Shown here piece by piece: positions 17,144 through 26,410 of a DNA stretch of 64,000 nt (position 1 is the first letter of the stretch; each line of letters starts with the position of its first letter). Below the pieces are notes generated by a model, which saw only the letters and a list, made by a program, of their open reading frames with translations, did not search any database and was not told where the DNA came from. A program made the translations under genes and the position numbers. The DNA is from Actinomyces sp. oral taxon 171 str. F0337 (lineage in GTDB: Bacteria > Actinomycetota > Actinomycetes > Actinomycetales > Actinomycetaceae), in contig NZ_CP040005.1 of NCBI RefSeq assembly GCF_005696555.1, positions 620,001-684,000 on the forward strand, in the 5' to 3' direction.

Positions 17144-18723
17144 GCGCGGCGACCGCGAGCTCCGGAGGCGGGCTGTCGAAGAAAGGACTGGCCGAGGGCT
17201 CTGTCGGTCTGCTCGGCGCCATCATCATCGGCGTGTCCTGCATAGCGCCCCCGTACACCCTCACTGGCGCACTGGGGCCGACAGCCTCAGAGGTGGGCGA
17301 ACAGGTGCCGGCGATCTTCCTCGTCGGGTTCGTCCCGATGCTCCTGGTCGCCTTCGGTTACCGAGAGCTCAATGCGGCGATGCCCGACTCGGGCACCTCC
17401 TTCACCTGGGGGACACGTGCCTTCGGTCCGTGGATCGGGTGGATGAACGGATGGGGGCTGATTGTGGCGACCGTCGTCGTCCTGTCGAACCTCGCGGCCA
17501 TCGCCGTCGACTTCTTCTACCTGTTGCTCGCACAGGTGACTCGCAGAGCCGCCATTGCGGATCTCGCCGACAACGTATGGGTCAACACCCTCACCTGCCT
17601 GGTCTTCATCACGCTGGCGACCTGGATCGCGTACCGCGATATGCAGACCACCCAGAAGCTCCAGTACTGGTTGGTGGGGTTTCAGCTGACGGTGTTCCTC
17701 GGCTTCGGTGCGGTGGCCATCTACCGTTACTTCGCCGGGACCGCCGTCAATCCGACGCCCTTGAAGCTTGAGTGGTTCAATCCGTTCGCCGTCGACTCGC
17801 TAGGGACCTTTGTGGCGGGAGTCTCCCTGTCCCTGTTCATCTACTGGGGCTGGGATGTGTCGCTGACGGTCAACGAGGAGGCCGACGACGCCAGCTCTAC
17901 CCCCGGGCGCGCTGCCGTGCTCACCGTCATGACCATTGTCTCGGTGTACATGTTCGTCACGGTCGGATCCATGATGTTCGCCGGCCTGGGGAAGGACGGG
18001 ATAGGACTGGGCAATCCCGCGATCCAGGACAATGTCTTCTTCGCCTTGGCCAGACCGGTTCTGGGGCCGTTTGCGATCCTCATGTCGACGGCGGTGCTGA
18101 TCTCGTCGGCGGCGTCCTTGCAGTCCACCTTCGTCTCTCCCGCCCGCACCCTACTGTCGATGGGATATTACGGAGCAATGCCGGAGAAGCTCGGTGAGAT
18201 CTCTCCGCGCTTCCTCACCCCTGGTCGCGCGACAGTCGTCTCGGCGATCGCCGCCTCGACCTTTTACACGCTGCTGCGCTTCGTGTCCACCTCCGTCCTG
18301 TGGGACACGGTTCAGACCCTGGGGGCGATGATCGCCTTCTACTACGGGCTCACCGCATTCGCCGCGGTGTGGTATTTCCGAGGGAAATGGTTCTGCTCAG
18401 TGAGGAGCTTCTTCTTCACACTGGTCTCGCCGGGGCTGGGAGGTCTTATCCTCTTCTCACTGCTCGGTCTGACCCTGAAGGACTCCCTCGACCCGGAGTA
18501 CGGATCGGGATCGCAGGTCTTCGGTGTCGGTCTCGTCTTCGTCCTCACCCTCGCCCTCATTCTCCTGGGTGTGGTGCTGATGCTTGTGCAGTACGTCCGA
18601 GCACCGGCCTTCTTCCGCGGGGAGGTGATCGCACGATCCGACGCCGTCACCGAGGAGATGAAGGTGGCAACTGCCTTTGAGGAGGGCGGCGGCGAAGCCT
18701 CCCCGCTCTGTGCTGCGTCGTGA
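17140..18723 (+). CDS. APC-family amino acid/polyamine permease
   Basis: Membrane transporter of 527 residues with about 12 hydrophobic helices and the N-terminal APC pattern GSVGLLGAIIIGVSCIAPPY. Other family landmarks are MPDSGTSFTWGTRAFGPWIG and VNEEADDASSTPGRAA. It overlaps the upstream Usp gene by four bases. In an island for putrescine and GABA breakdown, the likely cargo is putrescine, GABA or a related amine, but sequence alone does not fix this. The C-terminal tail is about 40 polar residues. Confidence 0.85.
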   Translation: MSAATASSGGGLSKKGLAEGSVGLLGAIIIGVSCIAPPYTLTGALGPTASEVGEQVPAIFLVGFVPMLLVAFGYRELNAAMPDSGTSFTWGTRAFGPWIGWMNGWGLIVATVVVLSNLAAIAVDFFYLLLAQVTRRAAIADLADNVWVNTLTCLVFITLATWIAYRDMQTTQKLQYWLVGFQLTVFLGFGAVAIYRYFAGTAVNPTPLKLEWFNPFAVDSLGTFVAGVSLSLFIYWGWDVSLTVNEEADDASSTPGRAAVLTVMTIVSVYMFVTVGSMMFAGLGKDGIGLGNPAIQDNVFFALARPVLGPFAILMSTAVLISSAASLQSTFVSPARTLLSMGYYGAMPEKLGEISPRFLTPGRATVVSAIAASTFYTLLRFVSTSVLWDTVQTLGAMIAFYYGLTAFAAVWYFRGKWFCSVRSFFFTLVSPGLGGLILFSLLGLTLKDSLDPEYGSGSQVFGVGLVFVLTLALILLGVVLMLVQYVRAPAFFRGEVIARSDAVTEEMKVATAFEEGGGEASPLCAAS

Positions 18724-18900
18724 GTGCCGGTGTACCGGAGCGAGCACGCACACACATGAAAACAGATCCTTCCGCGCCAGGCCGGCAGAAGGATCTGAGA
18801 GGAAACACAATGTCATCGCATCGACGGACACAGCCGATCGATGCACCGATTATCAACGCACGATATGTGGACGCCAGGCCGGGCCACGAAGGAGTGAGCA

Positions 18901-20271
18901 ATGAGCATCAACATGGAGCGAGTCGCCGAGCTGACGGAGATCGAGTCCAAGCGCCTCAATGAACGGACCAAGGGATCCGGCGACATGTACAACCGCGCGA
19001 GAAACAATCTTTCCGGCGGCGTCGCCTCCTCGTACCAGCTGCGCGAGCCCTGGCCCATCTACCTCGAAAGCGGCCAGGGGCCGAAGGTCTGGGACGTCGA
19101 CGGCAACGAGATGTGGGACTTCCACAACGGCTTCGGATCGATGCTTCAGGGGCATGCCCACCCGGTGATCGGTGAGGCCGTTCAGGAGCGGTACGGCAAG
19201 GGCACCCACTTCGCCGCCCCGACTGAGGACGCCCTGGCCGTGGCGGAGAACCTATCGAGCAGGTGGGGGCTGCCGAAGTGGCGCTACACGAACTCGGGCT
19301 CGGAGTCCACGATGGACGCCATTCGCATCGCACGCGCCTACACCGGTCGCGACACGGTCATGAAGATCTTCGGCTCCTACCACGGGCACCACGACACCGT
19401 CATGGTCTCGATCGGCGTCGAGTACGACAAGATCGGTGACCGCGACAACCTGGCCTCCCTGCCCTACGGAGGCGGTATCCCCGACGCCACCGTCCAGATG
19501 ACGGTGCCGGTGCCCTTCAACGATGCCGAGGCCATGGAGCGCCGCATCATCCGGCTGGCTGATGAGGGCCGCAAGCCCGCCTGCGTCATCATGGAGCCGG
19601 CCATGATGAACCTGGGCGTCGTGCTGCCGGAACCGGGCTATCTGGAGCAGGTTCGCGAGATCACTCGGCGACACGGCATCGTCCTGATCTTCGATGAGGT
19701 CAAGACCGGCTTGTGCATCGGTCCGGGAGGCGCCACCAAGCGCTTCGGAGTGACTCCCGACATGGTGACCATGGCCAAGGCCCTCGGTGCCGGTATGCCC
19801 TCGGGCGCCATCGGAGGCACCGAGGAGGTCATGTCCGTGGTGGAGGACCACACTGTCTTCCAGGTCGGCACCTACAACGGCAACCCCCTGGCGATGGCCG
19901 CCGTGCGGGCCAACCTCGAGAAGGTCCTCACCCCGGAGGCCTACGCCCACCTCGACCACCTCAACGATCGCATCCTCGCGGGCTGCACGGAGGTCATTGA
20001 GCGTTACAACCTTCCGGGCTACGCGGTGGGTGTTGGCGGCAAGGGGTGCGTCACCTTCTCCCCCAAGAAGGTCGTCGACTACGAGACCTTCAAGGAGCAC
20101 CAGAACGCGGAGCTGTCCGAGCTCGCGTGGCTGTTCAACATGAACCGGGGGATCTTCATGACTCCGGGCCGCGAGGAGGAGTGGACGCTGTCGGTGACCC
20201 ACACCGACGAAGCGATCGACGCCTACGTCAGCTGCTTCGAGGAGCTCGCCGAGGCGATCACCGCCAAGTGA
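18901..20271 (+). CDS. Class III aminotransferase, HemL-like subgroup
   Basis: PLP-dependent aminotransferase of 456 residues. Visible blocks are YTNSGSESTMDAIRIARAYT, GSYHGHHDTVMVS, FDEVKTG and the PLP lysine at residue 293 in MAKALGAGMPSGAIGG. The set resembles glutamate-1-semialdehyde aminomutase-like enzymes more than GabT. The start follows AAGGAGTGAGCA. By context it could deaminate putrescine (or another diamine) to the aldehyde oxidised by the PatD-like enzyme, filling the missing first step. True HemL function is less likely, since no tetrapyrrole gene is nearby. A terminator hairpin follows. Confidence 0.8.
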   Translation: MSINMERVAELTEIESKRLNERTKGSGDMYNRARNNLSGGVASSYQLREPWPIYLESGQGPKVWDVDGNEMWDFHNGFGSMLQGHAHPVIGEAVQERYGKGTHFAAPTEDALAVAENLSSRWGLPKWRYTNSGSESTMDAIRIARAYTGRDTVMKIFGSYHGHHDTVMVSIGVEYDKIGDRDNLASLPYGGGIPDATVQMTVPVPFNDAEAMERRIIRLADEGRKPACVIMEPAMMNLGVVLPEPGYLEQVREITRRHGIVLIFDEVKTGLCIGPGGATKRFGVTPDMVTMAKALGAGMPSGAIGGTEEVMSVVEDHTVFQVGTYNGNPLAMAAVRANLEKVLTPEAYAHLDHLNDRILAGCTEVIERYNLPGYAVGVGGKGCVTFSPKKVVDYETFKEHQNAELSELAWLFNMNRGIFMTPGREEEWTLSVTHTDEAIDAYVSCFEELAEAITAK

Positions 20272-20288
20272 CGTGAGCACTCTCTGAT

Positions 20289-20327
20289 CTCATGGGGGCC
20301 ACCGAAGACACCGGTGGTCCCCATGAG
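20289..20327 (+). terminator. Hairpin terminator of polyamine cluster
   Basis: A 16-base stem (20289-20304 with 20312-20327, one G-U pair, seven-base loop) begins 18 bases after the aminotransferase stop. Confidence 0.75.
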
Positions 20328-20393
20328 TGCGTCCTGCTCGTGGCGGCACTCGGCGATGCCACGAGGCCGCCGAGCCGGTTCCACCTCATCGTC

Positions 20394-20537
20394 TGAGGCG
20401 AAGCTCTTGGGCGCCAGTGCTGACGTCGTGGACAGGCCCACCGGGGACAGGAAGAGCTCGGCGACGGTCTGGATGATGAAGACCACGGCCAGGAACCACC
20501 ACGGGGACAGGTCCTTCCCGCCCGGCCAGATCTGGAG
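20394..20537 (-). pseudogene. Remnant of POT/PTR2 oligopeptide transporter
   Basis: Reading the minus strand gives about 48 residues, LQIWPGGKDLSPWW and then FIIQTVAELFLSPVGLSTTS with ALAPKSFAS. These match the late helices of proton-coupled oligopeptide (POT/PTR2) transporters, including the family's xxAELxLSPVGLS motif. An in-frame stop lies just upstream and the frame turns to unrelated Arg/His-rich sequence downstream, so both the front and the end of the gene (normally 450-500 codons) are missing. It is a relic, probably left by a deletion between two terminators. Confidence 0.65.
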
Positions 20538-20573
20538 TTTCCGGCATGCTTCCGGCTCTCGTCAGGACGCCGG

Positions 20574-20612
20574 GGCCCCGGATAAGAGACCGCTGGTCTC
20601 TTATCCGGGGCC
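20574..20612 (-). terminator. Hairpin terminator of lldD
   Basis: A perfect 18-base inverted repeat with a three-base loop (20574-20591 and 20595-20612), about 90 bases past the lldD stop in its direction of transcription. Confidence 0.75.
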
Positions 20613-20701
20613 ACCGGGTGCCGCCGTGGAGGGTGATGCACAAGGACTCCTCCGACGGGCGGAGGGGATGGGGTCCGGCAGGGCCTGTGCGGACGGATCC
20701 G

Positions 20702-21970
20702 TCAGCGGGTGAGGGCGTCGGCCGCGGCCTTGACCTGCGGACGCACCGGGGTCAGGCGGGTCAGCTGGGTGACGTGGCGCGGCTCGAGCTCCTCCAGGCT
20801 GGAGACGCCCAGGAGCTTCATGGTGCGGACGACCTCGTCGGAGAGGATCTCGATCATGCGGTCCACGCCCTCGCGCCCGCCGGCCATGAGGCCGTAGAGG
20901 TAGGCGCGGCCCACGAGTCCGAACTTGGCCCCCAGGGCGATGGCGGCCACGACGTCGGCGCCGTTCATGATGCCGGTGTCGACCATGATCGTGGCGTCCT
21001 TGCCGACCTCCCGGACCACCTCGGGCAGGAGGCGGAAGGGGACGGGGGCGCGGTCGAGCTGACGCCCGCCGTGGTTGGACAGCAGGACGCCGTCGACGCC
21101 CAGGTCGATGAGGCGCTTGGAGTCTGCCACCGTCTGCACGCCCTTGATGACGATCTTGCCCGACCACATGGAACGGATGACCTTGAGGTCCTCGTCGCTG
21201 ATGGTGGGGTCCATGGCACTGTCGAGCAGCTCGCCCACGGTGCCGCCGGTGGACTTCAGGGAGGCGAACTCCAGCTTGGGCGTGGTCAGGAAGTCGTACC
21301 ACCACCACGGGCGGGGGATCGCGTCGAGGACGGTCCCGGCCGTGATCTGGGGCGGGATGGAGAAGCCGTTGCGCTTGTCGCGCAGACGGGCCCCGGCCAC
21401 GGGGGTGTCGACGGTGAACATGAGGGTGTCGAAGCCCGCGGCCGCGGCGCGCTCGACCAGCCCGTAGGAGATCTCGCGCTGGCGCATGACGTAGAGCTGG
21501 AACCAGTTACGCCCGTGGGGGTTGGCGGCCTTGACGTCCTCGATGGAGGTGGTGCCCAGGGTGGACAGGGTGAAGGGGATCCCGGCGGCACCGGCGGCCC
21601 CGGCCCCGGCGACCTCACCCTCGGTCTGCATGAGGCGGGTGAAGCCGGTGGGCGCGATACCGAAGGGCATGGCGGAGCGGCCGCCCAGGATCTCGCAGGA
21701 GGTGTCGACGTCGACGGCGGGGCGGAGGATGTCGGGGTGGAACTCGATGTCTCGGAAGGCCTGGCGGGCGCGACGCAGGGAGACCTCCCCCTCGGCGGCG
21801 CCGTCGGTGTAGTCGAAGGCCGCTGCTGGGGTGCGGCGCTTGGCGATCTTGCGCAGGTCCCAGGTGGTCAGTGCGGCGTCGAGGCGTCGACGCCTCGGAT
21901 TGAGCTCGGGCGTCTTGAAGTGGAGCAGCTCGAAGATCTCGCTCGGGTTGGGCAGCTGGCGCTTGACCAT
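20702..21970 (-). CDS. lldD: FMN-dependent L-lactate dehydrogenase-like (alpha-hydroxy acid oxidising)
   Basis: Flavoprotein of 422 residues oxidising an alpha-hydroxy acid, most likely L-lactate to pyruvate. The FMN-binding TIM-barrel family is shown by [49 protein letters not shown], and the active-site run [14 protein letters not shown] near residue 295, with [20 protein letters not shown] after it. The start ATG at 21970 (MVKRQLPN) follows GAGG; a longer frame to 22072 is not needed. The length fits mycobacterial LldD2. It has no Fe-S motifs, unlike LutABC encoded nearby, and a DtxR-like half-site lies upstream. Confidence 0.85.
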   Translation of the reverse strand: MVKRQLPNPSEIFELLHFKTPELNPRRRRLDAALTTWDLRKIAKRRTPAAAFDYTDGAAEGEVSLRRARQAFRDIEFHPDILRPAVDVDTSCEILGGRSAMPFGIAPTGFTRLMQTEGEVAGAGAAGAAGIPFTLSTLGTTSIEDVKAANPHGRNWFQLYVMRQREISYGLVERAAAAGFDTLMFTVDTPVAGARLRDKRNGFSIPPQITAGTVLDAIPRPWWWYDFLTTPKLEFASLKSTGGTVGELLDSAMDPTISDEDLKVIRSMWSGKIVIKGVQTVADSKRLIDLGVDGVLLSNHGGRQLDRAPVPFRLLPEVVREVGKDATIMVDTGIMNGADVVAAIALGAKFGLVGRAYLYGLMAGGREGVDRMIEILSDEVVRTMKLLGVSSLEELEPRHVTQLTRLTPVRPQVKAAADALTR

Positions 21971-22366
21971 AGGAACCTCATCAGTAAGTCGGATTCTGGA
22001 CGCTCCGCGCGACGCGGAGTGCTCGTGGGAGGCGACCGGCCCCCATGGCCAGTCCTGAGGTCCACGAACCACTTCATGCTATGGGACAAAGGTCACTGAA
22101 GCAAGGTTAGCCTAAGTAATCCTTGCGGTGGCGGGAAATGGTTGTTGTGGCTGGGAGGATGAGGTTGGCCCACCGAAGCGCTGGAGTCCGCTCGTTGGCG
22201 GGGACATTCTGCACGGTCGGGTGCGTGCGGCTCCGGACGGAGGGTCTTGCACCCCAACGGCGCCGAATGTCCCCATCCGGCCGACGGGCTGGCTGGATCT
22301 CGGTAGAGTCGGGTCGCGGACCGATTATGTCCGGGTGGTGTCCGGGTAAGTGGAGGAGGCGTTGCC
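21971..22366. other. Divergent intergenic region, lldD / OmpA-type lipoprotein
   Basis: This 396-base region separates two divergent genes. Apart from the iron-box-like sequence at 22104-22115 I see no gene, RNA or strong hairpin. Confidence 0.6.
22104..22115 (-). promoter_or_regulatory. Partial DtxR-type iron box before lldD
   Basis: The minus strand reads TTAGGCTAACCT, a 12/12 match to the central and right part of the DtxR consensus (13/19 over the full site), 134 bases before the lldD start. The left half is poor, so binding is uncertain. Confidence 0.4.
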
Positions 22367-23995
22367 ATGCGTCGTCGTTTGTTCGTATCGGCCTCGGTGC
22401 TGGCGGCCGTTGGTGCTCCGGTGGTGGCCGCCTGCTCGCGCTCGTGGAAGAAGGCTGCGGGAACTGCGTCCTCCGGGTCACCAACAGGAACGCAGCCGGG
22501 CTTCAAGGCCTTGGACGGTCATGTGTCGGGTCATCGCCTGACGGTTGAGGTCTCGCCACTGGTTCGGATCGACGACTCCACGACCGCCCTGTCCATGGTG
22601 CTTTCGCGTGCTGCTGACGACGCGAACGGCAGTGACTTCTCCTTCGGAACGGTCATGGGGTACATCAACTTCGCTGGAGACTGGCGCTATGGTGTGACCA
22701 GCACCCGCCTGATCGATACGGTCAAGGGGCGCGCGTGGACCTCCGTCTCCACCATGAGCAAGGAGCGGCTCGACATCAAACCCGGTCAGAGCGTCACCAC
22801 CTATGTCGCCTTCGGTGCGGTCGACTCCGATTCCGTCACCGTCCTGGTTCCTCAGACCGGTTTCGTCACCGTTGATGTCATCAGTCGCGACGAGGTGTCC
22901 AGGACCGGTATCGACCTCAAGGCCATGGAGACGGCGGTCAAGGACGACAAGCCGGTCACCGAGCAGGCTGCGGCCTCACCCATCGAGATCAACTCCCGCA
23001 CGGTCGATGGTTCGCTGGGTGCCCGTACCGGGGGCAAGGACGTCACCATCGTCATGGCTTCTGATGTCACGTTTGCCCCGGACTCGGCGGATCTGGCTGC
23101 GGCGGCCGAGGCTCAGCTGCAGACCGTGGCAGGTCAGATCGCCCAGTATCCCGATGGTGGGACGCTGACCATCGTGGGGCATACTGACGACGTCCAGGAT
23201 GACGCCTACAACCAGGCCCTCTCCGAGAAGCGTGCCAACACGGTCAAGACTCGTCTGGGGCAGCTCACCGGCCTGGACAAGTGGAACCCCTCCGTCGCTG
23301 GTAAGGGCGAGTCCGAGCCCCGTGTCTCCGGCACTACTGACGAGGCGCGGGCCGCCAACCGACGCGTGGAGATCACCCTTACCCCCACGGGCGGCACTGG
23401 TAGCAGCACGAAGCGCGGCGGATTAGGGAACGGCGCTGGCAGTGCGACGCCGTCGGCCCAGGCCTCGTCTGGTGGTGCCTCCCTGCCTGAGGCCAAAGGG
23501 CCTGTCGGCAAGGGGACGGAGGGTGTCACTGTCAAAAGATCTGATGGCAGTGGCTGGCTGACGATCAGCCTGGACCACGTCACCCGTGCCGGCGGCTACC
23601 TCCTGGGGGAGGTGAAGGTCGTGGCCGTTGATGGCGACACCTCGGCGTCGGACTGGTTCCACGACATCGACTCCGGGGGTATCTTCTCCAACTCCCGCAA
23701 CGAGGACTCGGCCTCAGTCCAGTACACCCTCTCCAGTGCGTGTGACGGCCTCGCGGTGGTCGCAGGGGGCATGCAGATCCTTCCGGCGGACTACGTGCCC
23801 GGCGGGAAGGACACGCACTGGCCACTGGCCGAATTCAACCTCGCCGAGAAGCTTCAGGCCGGTACCGCCATGACCGTCGCCGTCGTCTGGCCAGATCCCG
23901 GTGGCGATACCATCACCGTTGACCACCAGAGCATCAAGAAGGGCAACGGCTCCTACGCCTACCGCCTCACCGACATCCCCGTCAAGGACAGCTGA
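22367..23995 (+). CDS. OmpA-domain lipoprotein
   Basis: Cell-surface lipoprotein of 542 residues. The signal peptide MRRRLFVSASVLAAVGAPVV ends in a lipobox with the lipidated Cys at residue 23. Residues about 225-340 form an OmpA/MotB-type domain: VTFAPDSADL, LTIVGHTDD, NQALSEKRANTV and the closing ANRRVEITL, which in the family binds peptidoglycan. A linker rich in Gly, Ser and Ala follows, then a C-terminal domain of about 170 residues that I do not recognise. It is a single gene. It converges on the dehydrogenase at 24020. Confidence 0.85.
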   Translation: MRRRLFVSASVLAAVGAPVVAACSRSWKKAAGTASSGSPTGTQPGFKALDGHVSGHRLTVEVSPLVRIDDSTTALSMVLSRAADDANGSDFSFGTVMGYINFAGDWRYGVTSTRLIDTVKGRAWTSVSTMSKERLDIKPGQSVTTYVAFGAVDSDSVTVLVPQTGFVTVDVISRDEVSRTGIDLKAMETAVKDDKPVTEQAAASPIEINSRTVDGSLGARTGGKDVTIVMASDVTFAPDSADLAAAAEAQLQTVAGQIAQYPDGGTLTIVGHTDDVQDDAYNQALSEKRANTVKTRLGQLTGLDKWNPSVAGKGESEPRVSGTTDEARAANRRVEITLTPTGGTGSSTKRGGLGNGAGSATPSAQASSGGASLPEAKGPVGKGTEGVTVKRSDGSGWLTISLDHVTRAGGYLLGEVKVVAVDGDTSASDWFHDIDSGGIFSNSRNEDSASVQYTLSSACDGLAVVAGGMQILPADYVPGGKDTHWPLAEFNLAEKLQAGTAMTVAVVWPDPGGDTITVDHQSIKKGNGSYAYRLTDIPVKDS

Positions 23996-24019
23996 ACCGG
24001 AGCCAGCCCGTGGCCGGGG

Positions 24020-25537
24020 CTAAGCCACTCGGGTGTGGCCGGCCAGGGCCTGCAGACGTTCACGGGCACCGTCCCGGCGCAGAGCGTCCAGCTCCTCGAC
24101 GAAGGCGCGTCGGAAGCGCTCATCTGTCGCCAGGTCCCCGAAGACGCCCTCATGGGAGATGAAGGCGGTCTCATGGCCGGCTTTCTGAGCCGCCGCCAGG
24201 GGCAGGAGCTCTTCGGCCAGCGGGTCGTCGATGACGATCTCCTCGCCGTTCTCGTCAACGCCCTCCTCACCCAGTGCCCAGGCGGCCACCATCGCAGCCC
24301 CCAGCCGGATCGGCCCGCCGGCAGTCAGGTTGTCGCGCACCGTGCCCAGGACGAACTTCGGCATCCGGCTGGAGGCGTCCTGCGCCAGTCTGAAGAGCGT
24401 GTCCGCAATTGCCTCGTTGGTGAAGCGCCAGAAGAGCGTGTCCACATACTCGTCCAGGTCGATCCCCGGCACCGAGCGCAGGGTGGCCCGCGCCTCGCGC
24501 TCAAGATAGGCCCTCACCCAGGTGGCGATGTCCGCATCGGCCGCGGCCTCGTGCGCGTACTCCATCCCCAGCAGCCGCCCCCAGTGGGCCAGCCCCTGGT
24601 GGGAGGCGTTGAGCAGGCGCAGCTTCATGAGCTCGTAGGGGACGACGTCGTCGACCATCTGCACCCCGACCTCCTCCCACGGGGGCCGACCGGCGGGGAA
24701 GTCGTCCTCGATCACCCACTGGGTGAAGGGCTCGCAGACCACCGGCCAGGCGTCCTCGATGTCGAGTCCGCGTCGCAGCTCGTCGATGTCCGCCAGCGTG
24801 GTCTGCGGGGTGATCCGGTCGACCATGCAGCTGGGGAAGGCGACGCTCCCGTCGATCCAGTCGGCCAGCTCCGGGTCGCTCATCGCCGCCTGGGAGACCA
24901 CCGCCGTGCGGGCCACCTTCCCGTTACCGGGCAGGTTGTCGCAGCTCATCACCGTGAACGGCGGGGTTCCGTCCGCCCGACGCCGCCGCAGCGCCTCGAC
25001 GATGTATCCGAAGGCCGTCGTCGGTTCACCCGGGTGGGTGGCGTCGTGGACGGCCCCGGGGCTGAAGGTGCGGAACTCGCCGGTGACGTCATCGACGTTG
25101 TAGCCGCCCTCGGTGATCGTCAACGAGACGATCCGGGTGGTGGGCCTGCTCATGAGGGCCAGAACGGCCTCGGGGTCGTCGGGGGCGAGGCGGTAGTCGT
25201 GAATGGAGCCGATGACCACCGGGTCGCGCAGCCCACCGGGGTGCTTGCGGATGAGGGTGTAGAGGTGGCCCTGGCTCTCCAGCGCGTCGCGCATCCGTGC
25301 GTCCCCGGGCAGCAGGCCGACACCGCAGATCCCCCACTCCAGGCAGGATCCCCCCGGTTTGATGGGCTCAGCGCCGTCTCGGGGGCCGGCCCCGGCGCGC
25401 CTGCGCATGAGCCTGTCGAGGTAGACGGCCTCGTGGGCACGGTGAAAGCCACCCACGCCGATGTGGACGATCCCAGTGATCATGGCGGAGCGGTCATAGT
25501 CGGGGGCCAGGGGCGACTCAGTCAGTGAGGTGGTCAA
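24020..25537 (-). CDS. Mannitol dehydrogenase family oxidoreductase
   Basis: Long-chain polyol dehydrogenase of about 505 residues, of the family containing mannitol 2-dehydrogenase, fructuronate reductase and tagaturonate reductase. The NAD-binding start is VHIGVGGFHRAHEAVYLD, and the catalytic lysine region ELMKLRLLNASHQGLAHWG lies near residues 305-325. I chose a TTG at 25537 because AAAGGA stands seven bases upstream and homology begins soon after; an ATG at 25591 and one at 25627 are in-frame alternatives. It is a lone gene downstream of the lut operon and separated from it by a terminator. D-mannitol/D-fructose is the best guess for substrate. Confidence 0.8.
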   Translation of the reverse strand: MTTSLTESPLAPDYDRSAMITGIVHIGVGGFHRAHEAVYLDRLMRRRAGAGPRDGAEPIKPGGSCLEWGICGVGLLPGDARMRDALESQGHLYTLIRKHPGGLRDPVVIGSIHDYRLAPDDPEAVLALMSRPTTRIVSLTITEGGYNVDDVTGEFRTFSPGAVHDATHPGEPTTAFGYIVEALRRRRADGTPPFTVMSCDNLPGNGKVARTAVVSQAAMSDPELADWIDGSVAFPSCMVDRITPQTTLADIDELRRGLDIEDAWPVVCEPFTQWVIEDDFPAGRPPWEEVGVQMVDDVVPYELMKLRLLNASHQGLAHWGRLLGMEYAHEAAADADIATWVRAYLEREARATLRSVPGIDLDEYVDTLFWRFTNEAIADTLFRLAQDASSRMPKFVLGTVRDNLTAGGPIRLGAAMVAAWALGEEGVDENGEEIVIDDPLAEELLPLAAAQKAGHETAFISHEGVFGDLATDERFRRAFVEELDALRRDGARERLQALAGHTRVA

Positions 25538-25693
25538 GAAGAGGTCCTTTCCATGCTGCCACCAGTCACTTCCAGTCAACTCCGCCTTCATGGAAAACCG
25601 GTGTGCGCCGGCCCCAGGCGACCTCATCGGCCCGTCCCGGTGCCCGCCTCACTTCCGCAGGAATCCTTGTGGGAGAAGAGAAACCGCAGAAGA

Positions 25694-25734
25694 GCTCCGC
25701 GTCGCCCGGGCGGTGTGCCATCGGGCGACGCGGA
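25694..25734 (-). terminator. Hairpin terminator of lutABC
   Basis: A 14-base perfect stem (25694-25707 and 25721-25734) with a 13-base loop, 23 bases past the lutC stop on the minus strand. Confidence 0.7.
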
Positions 25735-25756
25735 GTGCGGGTGGGCTTGATGAACC

Positions 25757-26410
25757 TCAGTGGGCGATGACGACGCGCAGGTTGCGCGGGCCGTGCACGC
25801 CGTTGACGCGCACGAGCTCGATGTCGCTGGTGGCCGAGCCGCCGGCGATCCACGTCATCGGGCGCGTGGGGTGCTCGCCCAGGACGTCGACGGCCTGCGG
25901 CACCGTCGGCATGATCGACTCGCGCTCCAGAACCACGACGTGCTTGTCCGGCACCAGTGAGATGGCCCGGCGCCCCTGGTCCGGCTCTCCGTCGAGGACG
26001 ATCGTCCCCGAGATCGAGATGCCCACACGCGAGCAGGTCAGCACGGCGTCGATCTCATTGAGGTCGAGGGTGGCGATGGCCTCCTGGCGGGAGTCCTCCA
26101 CCACGGTGCGGCCGTTGCGGGCGGCCGCCTCCTTGTAGGCCTCGGGCAGTCCCGCGGGGACGACGACGGAGCGCGCCTCACCGAGCAGCTCGTCAATGGC
26201 ATCCAGGATCGCGGCGTCCTTGGGGGCGACGATGACCTCGGCCGAGTAGTCCTCGAGCTTCTCGATCATCTCGTCGACCACGGGCTTGGAGCCGGGGGGA
26301 TTCTCACCGGAGCGGATGTAGTTGCGCGGGATCGGCCCCACCGGTCGGGTCTGGGACCGCGAGATCGCGTCGCGGGCGCGGGCCAGGATCGCGGACTTCG
26401 CATCCATCAC
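25757..26410 (-). CDS. lutC: LUD-domain protein LutC
   Basis: Third component of the LutABC lactate-oxidising complex, 217 residues, with the LUD fold visible in VVVPAGLPEAYKEA, AVLTCSRVGISISGTIVLD and PDKHVVVL followed by GGSATSDIELVRVNGVHGPR near the end. The start overlaps the lutB stop by four bases (ATGA), so the two are coupled. In Bacillus subtilis LutABC lets cells grow on L-lactate; LutC is thought to be structural or redox-assisting. Confidence 0.88.
   Translation of the reverse strand: MMDAKSAILARARDAISRSQTRPVGPIPRNYIRSGENPPGSKPVVDEMIEKLEDYSAEVIVAPKDAAILDAIDELLGEARSVVVPAGLPEAYKEAAARNGRTVVEDSRQEAIATLDLNEIDAVLTCSRVGISISGTIVLDGEPDQGRRAISLVPDKHVVVLERESIMPTVPQAVDVLGEHPTRPMTWIAGGSATSDIELVRVNGVHGPRNLRVVIAH

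Larger units (their letters stand above)
20272..20701. other. Gene-poor gap with two terminators and a gene remnant
   Basis: This 430-base gap holds the terminator of the polyamine cluster, a degraded peptide-transporter fragment on the minus strand and the terminator of lldD. No intact gene is visible. Confidence 0.7.

Noticed and set aside
18810..18962. A small frame (MSSHRRTQPIDAPI...) with a fair ribosome site before the aminotransferase
   Set aside because: It runs into the aminotransferase start in another frame and shows no known pattern.
20546..22099. A 517-codon open frame opposite lldD
   Set aside because: It is the mirror of the lldD coding frame in high-GC DNA, with no protein family pattern, and the minus-strand LldD motifs are clear.
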